DNA of 64,000 bases from Ignelater luminosus (lineage: Eukaryota > Arthropoda > Insecta > Coleoptera > Elateridae): the NCBI GenBank assembly GCA_011009095.1, contig VTPC01090571.1, positions 8,045 to 72,044 on the forward strand, read 5' to 3'. The translations under genes were made by a program, and so were the position numbers. Shown one piece after another: positions 24,501-34,611 of this stretch. Below the pieces are notes generated by a model, which was not told the DNA's origin, did not search any database, and saw nothing but the letters and a program-made list of their open reading frames with translations. Positions within the stretch are counted from its first letter, which is position 1. Every line of letters starts with the position of its first letter.

Positions 24501-26183
24501 TTCAACTCTTAAATCTAGTACGCTTGATTTAAATTAAATTAAAACATCAAGTTCGCGTTTGTCTATCGTGGTCAATCATTATCAGTATTTCTATTCTCTC
24601 CTCTGTTAAACGCATCGTCCTCGTCTGTTAAAAAATTCGGTATTTACAACAAATAATAATATCAAGATTCAAATAGTAAATGACAGAAATCTAACTAGAT
24701 GACATAAGATAAAATCAAGTTGATGTGTACTTGATTTTTTAATTTAATTTAAATCAAGTGTATTAGATTTAAATAGTTAAAATACCATTTAGAATGTTAT
24801 AAATTACTAAACAAAAAAAAATCATATCTCCGAAAAGCGTGAGCAAACTTGAAAAATTTAAAGATCATTGTACCCAGAATTCAAAGGCGAATAATAATCT
24901 GCAAAAATATTTTGGGGTTGCCATTTAAAAAAAAACATCGATGACGTCATTGGTCAAATAATTATGACATCATTAATTTGTGCATAATATTAAAAGATGC
25001 CCAACAATTTAAATTGTTACACCCCTTTTTGTTTTTTTCCGAAATATTAATAGTTTTCAAGTTATTGAACTTGTTTCATACTTAATCAGCACACTGTATA
25101 TAATCTGCTATATACGGTCCTAGAATCATTTTTTGCTGACAGTAACATTATCATGCAAAATGGCAATATTGATACCTTAATTGCAAAACCACAACAATAG
25201 TTGATACGTGGTTTTGCAACTAAGGTATCGATATATTTGGCAATATGGTAATATATAATCAGCAATACGGCAATATGGAAATAATTAATTACTGCTAAAT
25301 ATTGGCAATAGGTGTACATAATTTAGTCTAGTGAAAAATCCTTCGGCAAGCCCATAGACAAAACTGCAGTAGCTGAAGCATGATAACACGAAAAATTTGC
25401 AAAGCATTTTCTTTACATCAAAATATTATGACTGGTAAATCGTAGAGGAGTAAGTTTTTTTATCATAATTCTGACATCCAACTGTACCAAATCGTAAACT
25501 AAGTCTAGCTCTAGAATAATATCTAATGTCTTTGCAGAATCAAACCAACAGACGAAGCAGACAAAAGCAATATGACTGTCAAAAAATAATAGTCTTATAA
25601 TTTGTCAGGGTCTAGTCTAAAATTGTGTTCTACAAGAAATTTTCTAATTAGACTTATGTTGATATCCTTCCACTTAAAAAGTATTCTGATAGTTAAATAC
25701 CCTAAGGTAAAATTCAAGAAAGATTATTCTCATTATGCATTATATCTACGATTAATAGAAACCTTCCAAAGATTTTAACATTTGAGGTTATGTGTTCTAC
25801 ACATTATAATAAAACTTAAAAAATTATCATATGTACATCTCATACATAGAAAGATAATTTAGTAAAAGGGCAAATATTAGAAATATAGCTGTTGCCATGA
25901 CAAGATAAGAAAATAATATCTATAGTTCTTGTTCTTAAATATGGTTGTTTTACATGAAAACAAAAAAAAAAAAAAAGAATAAGTAAATTATAAAATGACT
26001 TACATCTTTATAAATACGATATTGATCAATGGCCCAGACGGTGGGCACGTGAGTTGCCAACAGCTGGGCCAAAGACACCTGCTGGTTGCAGGCCCTAGCG
26101 CAGATCAGTCGGGTTTTACCCACTGCGGTATCGCCTACCACGACACATTTCACAAGCTCCTGGTGGGGCTGTTCATTATCCAT
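6295..26183 (-). CDS. RhoBTB: RhoBTB, atypical Rho GTPase with two BTB domains
   Basis: RhoBTB proteins are large atypical Rho-family GTPases that act mainly as substrate adaptors for Cullin-3 ubiquitin ligases (family knowledge). Five coding exons join in frame: 26183-26004, 18684-17674, 12209-11919, 11855-11622 and 6585-6295 (stop), about 668 aa, within the family's usual length. Order: GTPase domain (residues ~1-215; P-loop GDTAVGKT at 17-24, divergent DTFGD at 80-84, CKND at 136-139, ETS at 187-189), a proline-rich linker (~232-241), a first BTB domain split by an acidic, Ser-rich insertion, a second BTB domain and a conserved C-terminal region. All four coding introns are phase 0 with GT-AG borders. 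The start is the only ATG before the P-loop, and an acceptor at 26271-26273 puts 5'UTR in the same exon. Divergence of the switch II motif from the usual DTAG is normal in this family. Identity is firm; exact borders are inferred by eye. Confidence 0.96.
7548..8560. mobile_element. Mariner deletion derivative with ~400 bp inverted arms
   Basis: TA-flanked, 1013 bp. Ends read CAGTGTGTCCAAGATAAGGA at the left and the complement at the right. The arms are nearly identical for about 400 bp each. Between them about 150 bp encodes a piece of transposase catalytic core ([20 protein letters not shown], with one stop, then an [19 protein letters not shown] run). A non-autonomous element that has kept a relic of its parent explains this. 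It is in RhoBTB intron 4. Confidence 0.85.
8575..9150. repeat. Purine-rich, strand-asymmetric tract
   Basis: For nearly 600 bp the plus strand is dominated by A and G (AGAGAAAGAAAA-like words) with few pyrimidines. It begins just after the TA of the mariner derivative and ends near 9150. The minus strand therefore gives long Phe/Leu/Ser-rich open frames, which are artefacts of composition. It has no precise repeat unit. Confidence 0.7.
9286..9992 (-). pseudogene. Processed retrocopy of a UBXN6 mRNA, broken, with a leading small ORF
   Basis: UBXN6 is a cofactor of the p97/VCP ATPase. On the minus strand ATG at 9722 opens [19 protein letters not shown], the UBXN6 N-terminus. The frame then shifts near 9657, continues as [20 protein letters not shown] and [10 protein letters not shown], meets TGA where the inverted copy has CGA, and goes on through [15 protein letters not shown] and [13 protein letters not shown] before ending near 9290. 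There are no introns, so this is a retrotransposed cDNA. Directly upstream (TAA at 9743-9741, 18 nt before the UBXN6 ATG) is a frame open from about 9980, listed separately. The copy is truncated at both ends and lies in RhoBTB intron 4. Recognition of UBXN6 is by motif, with fairly high certainty. Confidence 0.8.
9741..9980 (-). CDS. Open small membrane ORF at the head of the UBXN6 retrocopy
   Basis: About 79 codons remain open, but the true start is missing: the first in-frame codon at 9980 is TTG and no ATG precedes the copy's break. The peptide has a polar N-terminus ([19 protein letters not shown]), one hydrophobic segment ([15 protein letters not shown]), a basic stretch ([11 protein letters not shown]) and a polar tail ending in [10 protein letters not shown]. 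It looks like a single-pass small membrane protein. Its stop lies 18 nt before the UBXN6 start on the same retrocopied RNA, so in the parent locus the two frames are probably on one transcript. The family is not recognised. The piece here is most likely non-functional debris. Confidence 0.4.
   Translation of the reverse strand: MTFYENLPVSLSFDEFQWKLLKEFSLILSINLFLICVSWKVYGKRICERFMKPTTSKAIEELKANVSNLKLPKEHTPRI
9993..10140 (+). pseudogene. Second UBXN6 fragment, inverted and internally deleted
   Basis: On the plus strand this repeats the UBXN6 cDNA from AGACATGCAGCC through GCACGATTAAATAGCC to GATACTGCA. It then jumps 101 nt to TAAATCTATAGAAAG and runs on past the point where the minus-strand copy stops. 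It abuts the first copy head to head, forming an imperfect palindrome. It keeps CGA where the other copy has TGA, so it is not a simple recent duplicate of the mutated form. Confidence 0.65.
10659..11069. mobile_element. TA-flanked MITE, 411 bp
   Basis: Left end GTCAATTTTTAGCAACTTACC and right end complement GTCAATTTTTAGTGACTTACC are inverted, each preceded by TA. The interior has a second imperfect pairing (GGTTACTATAACCAC and its neighbours) and no coding. RhoBTB intron 4. Confidence 0.7.
11622..11855 (-). CDS. RhoBTB: RhoBTB exon: end of second BTB domain
   Basis: This exon has 78 codons from [11 protein letters not shown] through YLYTDDVP and [13 protein letters not shown] residues ([14 protein letters not shown]), the typical end of a BTB fold and start of the 3-box region that contacts Cullin-3 in related adaptors (family knowledge). 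The acceptor is GTGCAG and the donor GTATTG, both phase 0. Confidence 0.9.
11919..12209 (-). CDS. RhoBTB: RhoBTB exon: start of second BTB domain
   Basis: This exon has 97 codons. It opens with the end of the first BTB module ([14 protein letters not shown]) and runs into the second BTB domain (DIVFELDDG, then [10 protein letters not shown] and MKAMFGGDF). The donor GTCAGT follows the GTG codon. A 63-nt intron separates it from the next exon. No stop interrupts the frame across the junction. Confidence 0.9.
13690..14000 (-). mobile_element. Inverted fragment of the same mariner family
   Basis: The reverse complement of this stretch matches the left non-coding part of the 15270-16863 element. 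Shared tracts include GAATTTGCAAATCTGT..., the GGTCAAAATGGCCGCCGAAATTTG block and TGCTTTGCATTCCCAGATG. The open frames on both strands here follow from the repeat and are not genes. Confidence 0.7.
14526..14724. repeat. Palindromic MITE-like repeat, copy 1
   Basis: About 200 bp that is nearly one full palindrome: CAGTCTGCAACATTAATAAT at the left pairs with the right end, and the CAACACAAACTTGAGAGAA arm is inverted around a short loop with TACGTACGCATT. A second copy is at 62047-62241. Confidence 0.75.
15270..16863 (+). mobile_element. Near-complete mariner-superfamily element, inactive
   Basis: Inverted ends of about 60 bp (CAGTGTGATTTATAGCACGA at the left; complement of TTGTGCTGCAAGTCATCACCCTG at the right) are flanked by TA on both sides, the mariner/Tc1 target. 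Inside, a transposase frame starts near 15796 ([20 protein letters not shown]), resembling the helix-turn-helix head found on many insect DDE elements. It has a stop at 15882, and the reading shifts to another frame for [16 protein letters not shown] (first catalytic Asp region). After a stop at 16266 it resumes with [18 protein letters not shown] (catalytic block). It is broken by several stops and frameshifts. It sits in RhoBTB intron 2. No intact protein can be read. Confidence 0.85.
17674..18684 (-). CDS. RhoBTB: RhoBTB large exon: rest of GTPase domain and first BTB
   Basis: This exon has 337 codons between a TTTGCAG acceptor and a GTAAGT donor, both phase 0. It encodes switch II (WDTFGD), the CKND guanine-specificity motif, the ETS motif, a run of five prolines, and the first BTB domain beginning near [10 protein letters not shown]. 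An acidic, serine-rich insertion (residues ~296-330) splits that BTB domain before it resumes at [17 protein letters not shown]. Such an insertion is a known RhoBTB feature. Confidence 0.95.
18825..19190 (-). mobile_element. Second inverted fragment of the same mariner family, with internal duplication
   Basis: This is again the reverse complement of the element's left end: TTACTGAATTTGCGAAGTC, ACTTCAGATTTGGATTCTAC, TGATATCACCTCGGGAACAT and TTATGCTTTGCATTCTCAGA. The ATATC...CGGGAACATGGTCAAA portion appears twice (about 18938-18975 and 19065-19100), so it carries a partial tandem copy. It lies in RhoBTB intron 1, near its exon 2. Confidence 0.65.
19425..19840. mobile_element. Short derivative of the 7548-8560 element
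   Basis: 416 bp flanked by TA, with the same ends (CAATGTGTCCAAGATAAGGA and complement). The left end keeps only about 60 bp, then jumps to the right arm (CATGTTTACATCATTAGAATCG...), which it follows to the end minus a short gap near 19740. It is a deletion product of the same family, located in RhoBTB intron 1. Confidence 0.8.
22330..22815 (+). pseudogene. LINE reverse-transcriptase fragment, decayed
   Basis: Plus-strand translation shows [16 protein letters not shown], matching the LDLSKAFDxVDH block of non-LTR reverse transcriptases, and later [18 protein letters not shown], matching the G-S-xLGPLLFLIYINDL block. Stops and frameshifts lie between. The clade (jockey/CR1-like) cannot be set. 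It lies in RhoBTB intron 1. Confidence 0.75.
22829..22992. mobile_element. TA-flanked MITE, 164 bp
   Basis: GAGTGATTTCCAAATCTAGT at the left and complement GAGTGGTTTCCAAATCTCGT at the right, continuing to CACGCGA, give ~30 bp inverted ends beside TA. The interior is unusually GC-rich for the locus (GGGCCGCCCGGC). Confidence 0.8.
22998..23260. mobile_element. MITE with GCACAGATTAAATAAAGG ends, copy 1
   Basis: The ends GCACAGATTAAATAAAGGTC and the complement at the right are inverted. TAGAT flanks both sides, a likely 5-bp target duplication. The interior includes ACGCGCGTTTTATGA and a short GA run. A second copy is at 44035-44254. Confidence 0.75.
23290..23640. other. Unassigned GC-richer island in RhoBTB intron 1
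   Basis: This stretch has more CG dinucleotides than its surroundings (AACAGCGCCCTCTTCCG, CACCGTATACGCGCAGCAC) and a consensus minus-strand donor (GTAAGT, 23578-23573). It could be an alternative RhoBTB first exon or an unidentified repeat. No coding match was seen. Confidence 0.3.
24003..24157. mobile_element. TA-flanked MITE, ~155 bp
   Basis: CAGGATGTATTTTAAATGGTGCATAAT at the left is the inverse of ATTATGCGCCGTTTTAAATACACCC at the right, with TA flanks. RhoBTB intron 1. Confidence 0.7.
24187..25096. mobile_element. Foldback element, 910 bp, TA-flanked
   Basis: The left end CAGTGTGCTGATTAAGTATG pairs with the right end across arms of roughly 370 bp. These include TGACGTCATTGGTCAAATAAT-type tracts and AAATATTTTTGCA, and close on a core near 24550-24720. 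There is no coding. It is a non-autonomous mariner-like palindrome in RhoBTB intron 1. Confidence 0.8.
25168..25235. repeat. Short palindromic repeat, copy 1
   Basis: ATACCTTAATTGCAAAACCA and TGGTTTTGCAACTAAGGTAT form inverted arms around ACAACAATAGTTGATACG. The same unit recurs at 42244-42326. Confidence 0.65.
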
Positions 26184-26270
26184 CCCTCACACCCATCACC
26201 ATCACCGTGCCACGGCCCCTTTTGCTTTTCCAACCTCGTCTTGTACTGTTTTCCTCAAAATAACACAAAC
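26004..26270 (-). CDS. RhoBTB: RhoBTB exon with start codon (P-loop)
   Basis: Coding part is 26183-26004, 60 codons, with the ATG at 26183-26181. The exon carries the phosphate-binding loop GDTAVGKT and the effector-loop segment with [12 protein letters not shown]. The donor GTAAGT follows the GAT codon at 26003. Upstream on the minus strand an acceptor (TTTTCAG, complement of 26271-26277) implies 87 nt of 5'UTR in this exon and at least one further upstream exon. The exon is visibly richer in GC than the surrounding intron. Confidence 0.92.
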
Positions 26271-26289
26271 CTGAAAACTTGTTGTCCTT

Positions 26290-29200
26290 GTTATTAATAA
26301 AACTACTATGATGTTAAAATTCCGTTCTCTTTTTCAACAAGATCATAGGTCAAAAATTTCATTTAACTATATTTAAATATTGCTCATGAATAATAAAGTT
26401 GTTTGTGCAATAAAAGATATCAATGATTAAACATTAGTGGGATAGTAAAGGAGAGATTATAAAAATTTATTCCCAGCTAAAAATAACCAACGTATTTTCT
26501 ACATAATCTTTTTTTTTAATACAATCGTAAATGTAAATGATATACAGAGTGTTTTAAAGAATAAAATGATAATTACCACAAAACCAAATTATACTATTGA
26601 ATTATCTTCAATAGAGTAGCCAGAAAAGCAATCAATTATTTTATTTTTGGAAACGTACAATTCTTTTTTTCCATTTTAATGATAATCACGATTTAAACTA
26701 ATAGAAGGCTTGTACTTTCATTGTACTGATGTATCGATAAGTATATTATTTGATTTATGATACGATTATATTTAAAATTACAAAATTATTGATTAAACAC
26801 TAAAAAATAAATCTATTCATGTAGGTGAAAACAACATTAGCATTGAATTGTTTTCTCTATTAGCTGTCGTCATAGTACTTATCTATATCTTTTTACATTT
26901 TTTTCAGATCTTATTGATAAGATAAGCTTTACGTTTCTTAGAAAATAAGTTTGTTTTTAAATCGTTGCCCTGAACAACTTAGAAAGTTGCATTTAATACT
27001 ATTTCTTTCAATTGAGGGTATTGACAACTATTGGCCATTAACCTTAATTTATTTCTGGCTCAATTTATTGATTGCAGAAAATTAGACCAGCAAGTTCAAA
27101 TGACTCTTTATTTCAGATATGAGGAATGTTGCTTAATACTTCTTATGAGGGTTTATCTATTAAATTATTCGAACAGAATTTGTTTACTGTATAATATTAG
27201 TCCAACGAAAGGGAAAAATTTTTTTTTTGATTACTTCAAATGTGTAGACAATTAATCAGTCTGACCTGGGATACAAATAGCTTAATGGAGATTAAAAATT
27301 TTTCAATGATGTAGTTCTGAGGAAAAATAGTTCTTCATTAATTATTCATGTAGTCGTTTAACTTGAATTTAGATGAGCAAAAAAATGTTTGCGTTTCATG
27401 TTATAATTAGCAAGCACGTTTATCAATTTGGTTTTTCATTTCATTATGATTTTACCTTTAAGAAGTAAGAGAAACTGAAAAATTTAAGTTTCTCACGTAA
27501 AAAGTTATACTGTATTGATTCAAGCTAGACTAATTTTATTCTATAGACAACTCGCAATCAACTGAATAAATTATTAGAAATCTCTTATTAAAGCCCATCT
27601 AAATCACCTATTTTATCTATTACCTTTAAGTTCTAAAATTATTTCTAACTATAAGAGTATAAATGGCCTTTTGTTTTAATAGAATTCCCTATTATTTTGA
27701 TATTTTTTTTTACTTCTGGTACATTACTGATTACAACAATATAACATTATAGGATTGTTCAGGGTATTATTCAATTGTTTCTTATAGTCTTCTCAAATTT
27801 CTCAACTAGTCGGTGGCGTAACTAACAATAATATTAATATGAAATATGCATGTATTTCAATTAAAATGAAAAAAAATTTGATTTACCTACACAATAAATA
27901 TTGTACAATAATGTGGCACCAATGTAACCAGTGTTACCAACAAGAGAAAAAATCAACAACTATTGATGTTACATCTTTAAGAATAAAGGAACGGAAGCAA
28001 ACGATGTAGCCTTGAGATAAAAACTAGTTCAGGATATAGAGAATATATAAAAAAAAATTACCTGAAAGTCGTGTCTATTTATATTAAGTAGCAAAATATG
28101 TTTTTTTTCCTTATAAATACCTAAAATTGTTTTTGCACACAATCGGTAATACTTCAGAAATAAACTGCGTATATCACTGACTTTAGAACAAGGAAAAAAC
28201 CATAATAAAATTATTCAAGTTGAATGTTTGCAAATACGAACATTTTAGAATGACCATCAACTCAATTAGATATTTTATGACTAATTTTTGTTGTTTGTTA
28301 TTGTTAAAGTGATGTATCTGTTGAAAAGGATGTTTTTACTATTTTCACCATTTAAGATTATGTTGGAGGCAACAATTTGGTATAATTTAGGAACTTACAT
28401 ACTTAAAAGTCACTCACAATTTAGTTGAATGAACCGATAAGAAAATACATTCAAACCAGTCTTGACCTCTTGAATATTTCAAAAATCCATTAAATTTTTT
28501 TTCACATTTTTTCTGAAAAAACATGTACGCAATCTATAAAAAGATTGTATAATTAACTTAAAGAAGAAAAATAATATCAATAACAAGGAATTTTCAACAA
28601 ATCCAGTTACTGGATTATAACAAAAAAAAACTTGTTACTATAAAAGGAAATCTAGAACAGAGTTGATGACCTTTCTTAGCATTTTTATGGTATTACTGAT
28701 GATAGATGTCTTATTATTACCAGTATTGTTTTAATTGGTATGGCATTTTTAATTTTTCCTTGTTGAAATGAGCAATTTATTTATCTTGTAAACATATTTA
28801 TCAATGCCACTCATTGAAGAATTTATTTCACAACATCATAAGCAATTTAATTTTTTTTTTTAAGGAATTTTATAACCGGTTACACATTATACCACTATTT
28901 TTTCGATAGAACCAGTTTAAAAAAATTCCTGTATTTTACATTCTATTTATAATTTCTAATTTCAACAAGTGCGAGTAAACATTCTTCTAATAGCTTGATT
29001 GTATATATATTTTGCTCAAAACAAATGAACTACTAAAACAACATGATTAATAATTCTTTTTTTTACCTATGAAAAACAATTGTGATAATATTTAATTTGA
29101 AATTACCTATATACTTCTTAATTTTAATCTTCAGTTTTAATTAATTTTTAGTTTTCTTAATGTCTTTTTTCATTTTTGTAGTTTTAATTTCCAGAAGGAA

Positions 29201-32200
29201 AAATATGAAATTTCTTAATAACAATGAATAGAAAACAAAATTACTGTTTTAGAGTTACTCAATTTCAGAATTTTTGGGAGCCATAATAACAGCTTGTAGT
29301 AAGCCAAGAATTCACATTTATTACATTTGACTCAAAAACAAAATTGCTGTGACAGCCAAGTGTTATATGCTTACACACACTCTGTTTTCCCAATTATTTT
29401 ATTTAAAAAAACTAAATACTTTCTTTTATTGAAAATTCTAATCAACATCTATTTAGAAAACTTATTATTCCTATTTATTTCTAATAGTATAAGACTGAGT
29501 TGATCATGACTAGCAAAATAGTAATGCATATGTCTATTTCAAATAGTTTTTTATACTGAATAGAGTGCTACAGTGTTATTTAATTAGGTAATTACTGTAA
29601 ACCAAACTAAAATTCAACAGGTTATGGGCCCAGACAATTGAACCATTTCATATGTTCTTATTATTTTGTGTATTATGATAAATGTATATTTATTAAAAGA
29701 GTTAGTAATTCAAACTGTTGTATGTTTACTTTATAGTCTAGTGTTCAATTCAGTCCGTAGCAGTGTCCTCATCGTTTGATGAATGGAAGCGTACAATAGA
29801 ATTATTGGTGCATGGGTAGGGACATAATATTAAACCTAAATCAAGACCTATAGGAAGAAACAAGTTGAAATCGTAGACCACCTAAGTTAAATTTACCAAG
29901 AAAAAGAATCAAATAAATATAAAGCCCAGTTAGATGTGGAATTGTTTAACTACAGAATAGAAATGTTTGATACATTAAATTAAATCCACACAATTATATA
30001 CTTAATTAATTACAGATTTAACCTATTAGCATCATGAATAACGACATTTGTTTCTATTTAGTGATAAAAAGGTATTTGCACGAAATCGCACACACAGGTT
30101 TTAGTTTTTTTTTTAACATAATTTTATTCTTATCCATGTAATTAGCATCAGTTTATTTTTATGATACTAGACCGACCTAAGAGGTTGAGTCACTAACTAC
30201 AATCTATAATTTGTTAAATATTCTTTTCAATACTTCTTAATTTATCATATCAGTATGTTTCAAAATTTAAAAACCTAATTTACATTCCTATATGTTTTGA
30301 AATATTCTTGAACTATCCATAAATAAAAATATTCAAACAAACTCTTATAATATTGAGGACAATGTTCTTTATATTGAAAGCTTGTTTAAATAAACAGATT
30401 AGTTAGTTTACTGAATGTCACGCTTTTTTTACAGATAACACAATATAATTTTAATTCATGAGATAACAAATTTTTTTTTAGAATTAATTACATTTTGATG
30501 TGATCATGATAATACTTCTAATTATAATTAGTACAACAAAAAAAGCAATTTAAATTATATACATAATGGCAAAAAAATTATTGTTTTTGTTTCCAAACAA
30601 AAGAAACTTGTTCTTAGATTATTGACTCCATCGAGTTGAACTACTTACAATGTTTATTTGATGTATTGAAAACCAACTTTTTGGACAATTCTGTATTAAA
30701 AAAATGTTTTTCTTTTAAATTGTTTTTAAATCCAGGCTTTTATCAGTGTTGCAAAATATGTAAAAGTAAACATGTGGAAATGTTATAATTATTATAAATC
30801 TCACTATATGACAAGACAAATATATAACCTGCAAAGTTTGTCCACTTTATATTTATAAATGAACGTAATGAAATAAACTATGTTTACTATTAATAAAACA
30901 ATAAAAGATTCTAGCCTTTATTAATATCTGAAATGAAATTGAGCCGATTGATTCTTTACAAGAGAAGAAAAGAATTCCCTGTAAATTCCAAAATTCAAAT
31001 TTTAATTTATCTTTGAGATTACAAAGTATATATTGCAATGATTTCCATTTCCTCTGTTACACTTGTTTACATATTCTTCTGTACTGTAAATGTTTACATT
31101 TTAGGTTAGAAAGCTATATTCAAAACAGAATTATCAAACTGACAGGAGTAGCAAAGAATTTCTAATAAAATCTATATTACAGGCAGTTTACTACTAAATA
31201 GTCTCTCATGATCACATTTATATTACCTTTATGTGAAGCATAAAAACATTTACTACCCTAGAATTATTTCTTACTATTACATTTACAAAACATAATTTTA
31301 GATTTCTTTGTTCCACGAAATAGATATTACAAAATTGTTTTAATGTTATCAGTCATTACATAAATATATCTTTAAAGCTTTTTTGTGTAACATTTTAAGA
31401 CCTCTAAATGTTTATATTTGATTACTATAGTACACATAATACATACTTTTTAAAACTTAAAGATTAAATAAATTTCAGGAGGTTAGATAGCATTATTTCA
31501 TAATCATAACAGTTCCATCATAATAAATTTTGTAATAATTTAAAAATCTATTTAACCATGTTAACTAACTATATTGGTTCTTGAAGACCTAAAAGCAAAT
31601 TCACTTTTAAATATTTACGACATAACCTCAAACTAAGACTTCATTTACTTATAAATCTTACATTCAATAAACCTAGGAATTTTGCAACAATTCATGCTCA
31701 AATATTAATTTGAGAGACTACCCCAATTAATTAGGTAAACCAATTAAATATGAATTCTGAAAAACAAAATAAAAATTAATCTTTTGTTTATATACTAAAC
31801 AAAACACATACAATCTACACCATCTCAAAATATTCAAATCTATCACAAGCAACGTCTATCAATCAATCACCCTGTACATCATTTGATTTTTCTTTTTACA
31901 GAGTTTTTATACTTTCTTCACATACATCTCCTCTTTGAAATTGAGCGTTAAATAGGTTAAGTGGTTTTTCTTTTGATGCTATAAAGATCTTTATTTGAAA
32001 ATGGTTTTTATCACAAGACAGTTGTGGTGGTTGGTACGTGATAAACACAAAGATAGGTAAACAATCTAATATTTTCGTTGGTTATTTTTAGTTCTAGCAA
32101 ATAACATTCACGTCACGAGTTTGTTTTGTTTTAATTAACAAAAGAATTTAAAGAAACTTCTATTGATTAAATAAATTTTGAAATTTCCTTGCATTTTATT

Positions 32201-32480
32201 TCTGATGAGTAAAAAAAGAAATAATAATAATAAAAAACACAATTAGCAATTATCAAAATGGGAACGTAATGGGTAAATTATGACTGTAACTAAAAAAATT
32301 GCCGTGGGATGTTGAGCACCGAATTTTAAAAATTGAGCAGCTTCATTATTTTAATTGTTTACTAAGCAGGATGAAGATTTTAAGAATGTTTTCGTTTGGG
32401 TAGGTCGAAAATTTCGCACAATTAATGACCTGTTTTGTACGTAGCGAAATTATTGCAATGCCGTTTTGGGCGGATGTGCA
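26290..32480. other. Probable RhoBTB 5'UTR intron, no gene seen
   Basis: This is AT-rich DNA with only short, compositionally explained open frames. Nothing recognisable was found apart from a lone GGTGGCGTAACTAAC element end near 27811. If the CpG-rich exon at 32.5 kb is real, all of this is the first RhoBTB intron. Confidence 0.4.
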
Positions 32481-32502
32481 AAGGCAGTATTATTTTACTT
32501 AC

Positions 32503-32960
32503 ATGCGCCGAAATTATGTAGATTTCAGCAACCCGAACCTTGACTGACACACATTGTTGCGGTACGCAGATAACCACGCGACAAGAGAATCAGCAGCTTC
32601 TGAAGCGTACAAAACAACGAGCAAACCGTAGCAGACCCTTCGATCGCCGCGAAATACGCCTGTCGACTACTTTAAGTTTGTCGCAGGCGGGTTCGCTCTT
32701 GCTTTGTTTGAACACTAATCGCCTTTTTAATTTTAATTAATATACAGAATCAACGCGTGACTAGACGATTTACATGAGAATTAAACATATTATATTCACT
32801 GCGCATTATTTTGAAGACCTATTTGTCGCAAACAACATCTAACAAGTCAAATTCGTTGTGGCGCGCCTACTTTGACGATAATTGAGTTTGTTTAAAATAA
32901 GAGGCACGGCGGCGGCGACTGCTCAGGCATTCTACAACTTCACAGTACGACGAATGCGAC
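32503..32960 (-). promoter_or_regulatory. Putative RhoBTB 5' non-coding exon and CpG-rich promoter region
   Basis: Against an AT-rich background, about 32.40-33.14 kb has many CG dinucleotides and higher GC. A consensus donor GTAAGT on the minus strand sits at 32502-32497. It would splice over 6.2 kb to the acceptor at 26271, which requires an upstream exon. That makes this the best candidate for the RhoBTB first exon and promoter. The upstream exon limit is a guess, and open frames in this stretch have no recognisable protein content. Confidence 0.4.
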
Positions 32961-34611
32961 AATTCATACTTAGCGTGTGGAAATAATGAATTATGCGAAT
33001 CGATTTTTCTGTTGTGACGTCAGCACCAGTCGAGGTCGTCACGGGTTCATTCGGATCTTGAACCCGCGACGCCGCTGCATTTATCAATGCCCTACGACGA
33101 TGATGGCTCTTATCTTTGATGGACAAAGCTGAAACAACCAAGTAAATAGCCACGGTTTTCCGTCCATGCTCTATATCTTGTTAGATTAAAACACAAAAAC
33201 GTCGGAGTACTTTTTTGTAAATACCTACCGAGGGATGCTCTTTACCGTCAAGTGCATTCTCGAGGGGTAATAAAAACCCCAGGATCGTATTATTTAATCG
33301 ATTAGATTTAAAAATAAGACAAGGATTTTCAAGAAATGCGTTGCATGCAAACTTGTTAAAAATGTCAAAAGAACAGATAGTGTGAAAGCCTTTGTTTAAT
33401 TCTACGGAATGGGTTGAATATTCTCTTTTTTTAGTATATCGCGCAGGATTTCCACGTATCATTAACGATAACGACAAAATATATTTGTACTGCCGCACTG
33501 GTCAATATTTTTATAAGAAACCCTTACGTTACAGTGGTTATAGTCTTCCAAAGAAAGGATAGCTTTTAGGGAGTTGAACTATATAGGGTGATCGAAATTT
33601 CAACATGATTTGGTTTTTATAAACTTTTTTTACATTACAACTAAAAGTAAATTTTATACTGAACATGAAATGGTTGTTTCTGAAAATTCTAGAATAACTT
33701 CAAAACACGATGTATAATTTAATTGAAAGTAGAACTATTGAATCGTACATTTTTTTATTGCTTGTGTAAAATTCTAAAAGTTCAAAATATTATATGCATG
33801 TCATCCTCCAAAACTATTTTAAGACTTCAGTATTTATTGATGGACTTTCAACTTTGATACCTAACCTCATAGGAATCCTCCGCATTGCGGGATCTGCGAA
33901 CACATTAGTATCGCCGCTCTTTAAGGAAGTCGCCCATTCGGATAAAAGATAACACAAAACCACTATCAAATTTTATAAATAAACGAAATTAAATTGTTTT
34001 CTGTATTAATGATTTTTTTGCATATCAACCACGTCTCTAACGTTTCGTTTTTTTTTCAGTAATTATATCCATCTCACGTTTATTTTTATTCTTAGTACAA
34101 ATTTATTAAATACCTACCTAATTGAAAAACAAATTAAGAAAAATATGTACCACAACCATCTTTGGTTGCTTTGGGGCTTGTTGTAGCACTCAAACCTATA
34201 CTACAAATTAGGGTCTGCATCGGCCGGACTTTTTGGGCTCTGGCTTATCAGGACCTCAGTTAGAAACGTATCGAAATTTTCATGTCTGCCCGACTTTTTG
34301 GGTCAGTTATGAATGTTACTGGATTTTATTTTGAGTCGCGTCGTATTTATCCCAACCGGACCAAGCCAAAGAATTTGTTACGTTACGTGCCCAAACTCGG
34401 CTACTGTTAACATTAACTTCTAAAAGGAGAGGGAATAACGATAATGCAAAGGTACATAAGAAACGCTACGGATTATGGCCAAAAGCATTGCAAGCTCCGT
34501 TTGTATATCATTAATCTATACGTGTGTGTGTCTATGTGAATAATTGATTTCAATGTGTATGTGTGAGACAAATCCTGCCGTGACATCACATTTAAATTCA
34601 AAGTTTTAATG

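Noticed and set aside
25950..26003. Read-through of the RhoBTB first coding exon (…[14 protein letters not shown])
   Set aside because: The consensus donor GTAAGT at 26003 ends the exon; the hydrophobic tail is intron.
32540..32740. 66-codon plus-strand frame in the CpG-rich stretch
   Set aside because: Absence of stops follows from local GC; it opens with TTG and has no recognisable content.
33181..33498. 105-codon minus-strand frame beside the CpG-rich region
   Set aside because: It opens with GTG; the composition is mixed and no family was recognised. It is not linked to splice signals, so it is left as unproven.
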